Positions 63,177 to 64,000 of a stretch of DNA of 64,000 bases are shown piece after piece; position 1 is the stretch's first letter, and each line of letters begins with the position of its first letter. A model generated the notes under the pieces. The model made no database searches. It was not told the origin of the DNA and saw only the letters and a list, made by a program, of their open reading frames with translations. Made by a program: the position numbers and the translations under genes. Source of the DNA: Stutzerimonas xanthomarina (GTDB taxonomy: Bacteria > Pseudomonadota > Gammaproteobacteria > Pseudomonadales > Pseudomonadaceae); contig NZ_RHQM01000012.1 in NCBI RefSeq assembly GCF_003935375.1, positions 99,748 through 163,747 of the forward strand. Direction: 5' to 3'.

Positions 63177-64000
63177 TTAATTCACTAACTCGGCACTTTC
63201 CAGGGCTGGATAATCCACATAGCCAGCAGCACCGCCGCCGTAGAAAGTCGAACGGTCATAGGCATTAATCGCTGCCCCGAGCTTGAGTCGGGCCGGAAGA
63301 TCTGGATTGGCAATGAATTGACGCCCGAACGCCACTGCGTCTGCCCGCCCGTTGCGAATCACCTCTTCAGCTGACGCACCAGTGAAGCCGCCTGCCAATA
63401 TCAGCGCCTTTGGCCAGAAGGGGCGGAGCTCATCAACTGCGCTCGGTGCACCTATCTCCATCGAGTCACCCGAGCGAGCTTCGATAAGGCTCACATACGC
63501 AATATTGAGCAGGTTGAGTTGCCCCAGAACGTACCCATAAAGGCCGATTGGGTCAGCATCGCCAACATCGTTGTAAGTCCCGAATGGCGACAAGCGGACA
63601 CCTACACGGTCAGCCCCCCAAACCTCGGATACTGCCGCAGTGACCTCCAATAGCAGTCGGGCACGGTTCTCGACAGATCCACCATAAATGTCTGTGCGAT
63701 GGTTCGAGCTGCTGTCCAAAAACTGCTGAAGGAGATAGCCATTGGCTCCATGTATTTCGACACCATCAAAGCCCGCAGCCAAGGCATTACCCGCCCCTTG
63801 CCGATAGGCCTCAATGATTCCAGGGATTTCATCCAGCTCAAGAGCCCTCGGGACTTCATAAGGAACCACGCTCCAATCAGGAGTCAGCGATTGCTGCCCG
63901 GTAATGGCTATCGCTGAAGGGGCGTAAGCGTCTAGCCAAGTCATCTTCCCAAGCTGTATCACACGGTGCACGGGTAGGCTGTATCACATGCTGCACGCCT
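63177..64000 (-). pseudogene. Old-yellow-enzyme family alkene reductase, probably damaged 5' part
   Basis: The visible part encodes the OYE barrel: APSAIA, ALELDEIPGIIEAYRQGA, GFDGVEIHGANGYLLQQF and YGGSVENRARLLLEV, ending with GRQFIANPDLPARLK. It reduces activated alkenes or nitro compounds with FMN and NAD(P)H. Upstream of the GTG at 63971 the frame stops, where an imperfect 20-base repeat with a 25-base period (63953-63997) shifts the frame. The first barrel strands are missing or lie beyond the window. A shortened product from the GTG would lack part of the FMN site. Confidence 0.7.
63953..63997. repeat. Imperfect 20-base tandem repeat inside the alkene reductase gene
   Basis: Copies at 63953-63972 and 63978-63997 agree at 18 of 20 bases. 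Their 25-base period is not a multiple of three, so it breaks the reading frame. Confidence 0.7.

Larger units (their letters stand above)
56598..64000 (+). mobile_element. GInt-type genomic island, left end; right end outside window
   Basis: From about 56598 rightward the DNA is more AT-rich than the chromosome and opens with a ginABCD-type operon of three tyrosine recombinases plus a small protein, which defines GInt islands. The left border lies between codon 12 and 13 of the present ettA frame, where family similarity begins. Recombinase genes sit at one end, cargo behind (62450 onward), as known for this class. No tRNA is near. The right border is not in the window. Confidence 0.75.

Overview
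This window is a GC-rich chromosomal segment of a gammaproteobacterium, most likely Pseudomonas of the stutzeri type (Stutzerimonas). The evidence is protein-level recognition: ColRS with its methyltransferase/InaA pair, SiaABCD, a 258-residue Fpr, a Dnr-type regulator next to moaA-moaB-moeA, and generally Pseudomonas-like genes packed tightly. No rRNA, tRNA or CRISPR array was seen. No gene-free stretch exceeds 300 bases; the longest are 50751-51035 and 42395-42668.

Layout. 1-4045: homogentisate degradation operon (hmgA partial, fahA, maiA) and an amino-acid-type sodium symporter. 4141-11679: a chemoreceptor with a FliA-type promoter, a DJ-1/PfpI protein, an EAL protein, a YbaL-type antiporter, RhlE and a LysE exporter. 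11789-20675: AraC regulator, AdhP, a flavoprotein, a deacetylase-family enzyme, GNAT, TesB, HAD hydrolase, YpfJ, DUF411 and DUF4345 proteins. 20676-25404: Dnr-like regulator, a truncated PilJ-type gene, moaA, moaB, moeA, cytochrome b561. 25526-31938: one minus-strand run made of a thermostable-hemolysin-family protein, an AMP-forming ligase, a heme-oxygenase-like diiron protein, an SDR, a TPR protein and a QseBC/PmrAB-type two-component system. 32131-35562: divergent ColRS, methyltransferase and InaA. 35576-35948: a deletion scar joining the 5' part of dgkA to the 3' part of a ferredoxin-domain gene. 36092-50750: persulfide dioxygenase-like protein, TrmA, NCS2 permease, DJ-1 protein, a PaoABC-type molybdenum aldehyde dehydrogenase with XdhC and MobA-like helpers, RlmG-MerR-CMD, Fpr and GdhA. 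51036-54777: siaABCD, a c-di-GMP switch. 54939-56633: ettA.

56598 to the window end is foreign and more AT-rich. It starts with a four-gene operon of three tyrosine recombinases and a small protein, the hallmark of GInt islands (ginABCD). The island has entered the extreme 5' end of ettA and replaced its first codons and ribosome binding site. ginB is frameshifted at a run of eight C. Behind ginD lie an NAD(P)-binding protein and an old-yellow-enzyme gene that looks damaged at the window edge.

The most interesting regulatory picture is the 190 bp between 31938 and 32131. It carries a perfect PmrA/QseB-type box (CTTAAG-N5-CTTAAG) and a near-perfect ColR box. A second ColR box, perfect, lies before the methyltransferase gene, and a second, weaker PmrA-type box lies before cytochrome b561. 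The uncharacterised hemolysin-like/ligase/diiron operon therefore appears to be wired to two neighbouring envelope-stress two-component systems. A second notable site is the leader at 46881-46937, where a MerR-type operator is followed by a perfect hairpin that buries the ribosome binding site of a carboxymuconolactone-decarboxylase-family gene.
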